Origin: an uncultured Eubacteriales bacterium | GTDB taxonomy: Bacteria; Bacillota; Clostridia; Peptostreptococcales; Anaerovoracaceae | DNA length: 64,000 nucleotides | Assembly: GCA_902786355.1 (NCBI GenBank) | Contig: CADABZ010000004.1 | Span: 45,084 to 109,083, forward strand | Reading direction: 5' to 3' | Shown: in pieces, positions 63,715 to 64,000 of the stretch | How positions within the stretch are numbered: position 1 is the first letter of the stretch | Layout of the letters: each line of letters opens with the position of its first letter | Translations under genes and position numbers: made by a program | The notes under the pieces: generated by a model | What the model was told of the DNA's origin: nothing | Database searches by the model: none | What the model saw: only the letters and a program-made list of their open reading frames with translations

Positions 63715-63760
63715 GAACCTTTACTTCTACCGAGGTGGTTACGCCACCAGGAGATGGTTC
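63715..63760 (+). ncRNA. Structured element downstream of tRNA-Glu
   Basis: Three nested helices GAACC/GGTTC, CTTCT/AGGAG and GGTGG/CCACC fold 46 bases into one long hairpin, and TCCG/CGGA may extend it. It lies between the tRNA and its terminator, so it is in the same primary transcript. Function unknown. Confidence 0.4.
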
Positions 63761-63777
63761 TGAAGGCAGACGGAAAG

Positions 63778-63799
63778 AACGGCTGAGGCCGTTTTTTTC
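63778..63799 (+). terminator. Terminator of the tRNA-Glu transcript
   Basis: A 6-bp stem AACGGC / GCCGTT is followed by TTTTT. Confidence 0.85.
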
Positions 63800-63877
63800 A
63801 TGTCTGAAAACACAGTGTTTTCAAAGCTTCCAGAAGTAGCAAATTTTGGATTTTAAAGAAATTTTGGATATAAGCAA

Positions 63878-63916
63878 CGAAAAAGGCATGAAGGATAATT
63901 ACCCTCATGCCTAAAA
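63878..63916 (-). terminator. Terminator on the minus strand near the window end
   Basis: On the minus strand AGGCATGA pairs with TCATGCCT, followed by TTTTT; it should end the gene entering from the right edge. Confidence 0.65.
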
Positions 63917-63947
63917 AACGCTTGAAAATGGCCGTTATTACACGCAA

Positions 63948-64000
63948 TTAAGCGTTGCTCAAATCGTCAGTGCTCTTATTGTACATCTTGAACTGTAACC
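63948..64000 (-). CDS. Possible C-terminal end of a gene entering from the right edge
   Basis: One minus-strand frame reads LQFKMYNKSTDDLSNA then stop, and a minus-strand terminator follows at 63878-63916. Only 16 codons are visible, so the product cannot be named. Confidence 0.3.
   Translation of the reverse strand, partial: LQFKMYNKSTDDLSNA

Noticed and set aside
63701-64000. Integration site of a mobile element at tRNA-Glu
   Set aside because: No repeat of the tRNA 3' end and no recognisable integrase in the visible sequence; the right-edge fragment is too short to judge.

Overview
ORGANISM. The window looks like a chromosomal segment of an anaerobic, fermentative member of the Clostridia. 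The gene content fits this: butyrate kinase, PduL-type phosphotransacylase, an EpsC-type serine acetyltransferase, a PheB-like ACT protein, YitT and NhaC transporters, HrcA/CIRCE heat-shock control, TTG start codons with strong GGAGG sites, and a complete selenocysteine machinery. The genus cannot be fixed from sequence alone. Almost all of the window reads as core or semi-core chromosome; no insertion sequence, prophage or CRISPR array was seen. LAYOUT. 0-6.3 kb: tail of a nucleobase permease, an HD-domain protein, PduL, a large GH94-like protein and a HAD-SGNH fusion. 6.3-14.1 kb: nitroreductase, YitT protein, TetR regulator, a YtrA-type GntR regulator with its ABC transporter, NhaC antiporter, DUF1015 protein. 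14.3-18.4 kb: aminotransferase, butyrate kinase, uracil permease. 18.5-25.4 kb: SelD (itself a selenoprotein), a LysR regulator, an ACT protein and thrC, then aspartokinase and aspartate-semialdehyde dehydrogenase. 25.46-26.16 kb: no protein gene, but a stretch with its own promoter, many hairpins and a terminator, most simply a large structured non-coding RNA. 26.2-34.9 kb: purine nucleoside phosphorylase, a nuclease-ATPase fusion, a second HD protein, a TSCPD protein, EpsC, tRNA-Sec, selA, selB and a lipoprotein. 35-42 kb: a multidomain iron-sulfur flavoprotein with a HypA-like protein, an Mrp/NBP35 ATPase and potABC. 42.1-46.2 kb: a four-gene unit (Ldh-family dehydrogenase, RmlA, ATP-grasp ligase, esterase). 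46.2-53.7 kb: hrcA-grpE-dnaK-dnaJ and lon under a CIRCE-controlled promoter. 53.8-64 kb: an orphan HaeIII-like endonuclease, GH25 muramidase, exonuclease III, a second aminotransferase, rpsT, lepA, hemW, 36-bp tandem repeats, glpK and tRNA-Glu. HOW THE GENES WORK TOGETHER. SelD makes selenophosphate, SelA uses it to convert Ser-tRNA-Sec to Sec-tRNA-Sec, and SelB delivers that tRNA at UGA codons with a SECIS hairpin. SelD carries such a UGA, so the pathway partly depends on its own product. Aspartokinase, Asd and ThrC belong to the aspartate-to-threonine route. PduL and butyrate kinase are acyl-phosphate enzymes that could yield ATP. MOST INTERESTING. The approximately 660-nt candidate RNA at 25.5-26.16 kb, the orphan HaeIII-like gene, the nuclease-ATPase fusion, and the ATP-grasp/esterase operon.
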